Assembly: GCA_016929465.1 (NCBI GenBank)
Contig: JAFGIT010000177.1
Span: forward strand, 1 to 5,939
Direction of reading: 5' to 3'
DNA: 5,939 nucleotides
From: Candidatus Coatesiibacteriota bacterium
Lineage (GTDB): Bacteria; B130-G9
The first letter of the stretch is position 1. Every line of letters starts with the position of its first letter. Both the position numbers and the translations under genes were made by a program. Positions 5,833 to 5,939 of the stretch are shown here, in pieces. The notes below the pieces were generated by a model. The model was not told the DNA's origin, did no database searches, and was given only the letters and a program-made list of their open reading frames with translations.

Positions 5833-5854
5833 CTTTCCCCTTCCCCCTTGTCCC
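5831..5854 (-). other. Four-run G-quadruplex motif in the leader
   Basis: On the minus strand the runs are GGG, GGGGG, GGGG and GGG, separated by loops of 4, 2 and 3 bases. This satisfies the usual G3+N1-7 definition. It would lie in the transcript leader roughly 30-55 bases before the start codon if transcription begins further upstream. Folding and function are inferred only. Confidence 0.5.
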
Positions 5855-5868
5855 TCCTCTTTTCATCC

Positions 5869-5892
5869 TTGTATGTTCCCTTGCATGTTCCC
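5869..5892 (-). repeat. 12-bp tandem duplication upstream of the long beta-helix gene
   Basis: Two adjacent 12-base copies, GGGAACATGCAA and GGGAACATACAA on the minus strand, differ at a single base. They sit between the possible promoter and the G-rich leader. Confidence 0.6.
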
Positions 5893-5901
5893 TGTGATGC
5901 G

Positions 5902-5931
5902 TCTATACCATTCGCTTAATAGTCGTGTTGA
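5902..5931 (-). promoter_or_regulatory. Weak candidate sigma-70-type promoter
   Basis: On the minus strand, TCAACA (5926-5931) and TATAGA (5902-5907) are 18 bases apart, each matching four of six consensus positions. It would give a leader of about 95 bases ahead of the beta-helix genes. The match is modest and the host's promoter consensus is unknown. Confidence 0.25.
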
Positions 5932-5939
5932 GCCTCTGG

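Overview
The window looks like accessory DNA from a Gram-negative, probably uncultured bacterium. The evidence is a Wzt-type polysaccharide-export ATPase, which implies an O-antigen or capsule-like surface glycan, and two large signal-peptide-bearing, multi-module parallel beta-helix proteins of a kind common in genomes of candidate phyla. The phylum cannot be fixed from the sequence alone. Gene packing is dense, starts have clear purine-rich Shine-Dalgarno sites, and there are no RNA genes, insertion sequences or CRISPR arrays.

Layout, plus strand. Bases 2-808 are the 3' part of a Wzt-like ABC ATPase: the second half of the nucleotide-binding domain plus the C-terminal glycan-recognition domain. 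After 25 bp comes a two-gene cassette. Bases 834-1250 encode a HEPN-fold HI0074-family protein carrying the RX4HXY motif. Bases 1247-1558 encode a minimal nucleotidyltransferase (MNT) with a GSx10DxD active site, and the two genes overlap by 4 bp. The pair resembles HEPN/MNT (HepT/MntA-like) toxin-antitoxin modules. The HEPN gene is clearly more AT-rich than the ATPase gene.

Layout, minus strand. Two tandem paralogues converge on the cassette. The first in transcription order (5799 down to 3180) would encode an 872-residue secreted protein, but is split by a one-base frameshift at a run of nine C (nine G on the coding strand) at 4003-4011. The second (3126-1621, 501 residues) is intact and matches the first half of its neighbour module for module. 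Both begin with a signal peptide and a pectinesterase-like N-terminal motif. They continue into 23-24-residue beta-helix coils with two cysteine columns, a 56-residue closing module, and a beta-sandwich-like domain. The longer gene then adds a DUF1565-like segment, a second beta-helix and a third copy of the 56-residue module. The 53 bp gap suggests one transcript.

The three non-coding spacers (1559-1620, 3127-3179, 5800-5939) are strikingly purine/G-rich on the minus strand. The upstream leader holds a four-run G-quadruplex motif and two sets of short tandem repeats. The features most worth checking are the poly-G tract, which could be a phase-variation switch or a sequencing error, and the HEPN/MNT pair. 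I see no convincing evidence that the two halves of the window form one undescribed system.
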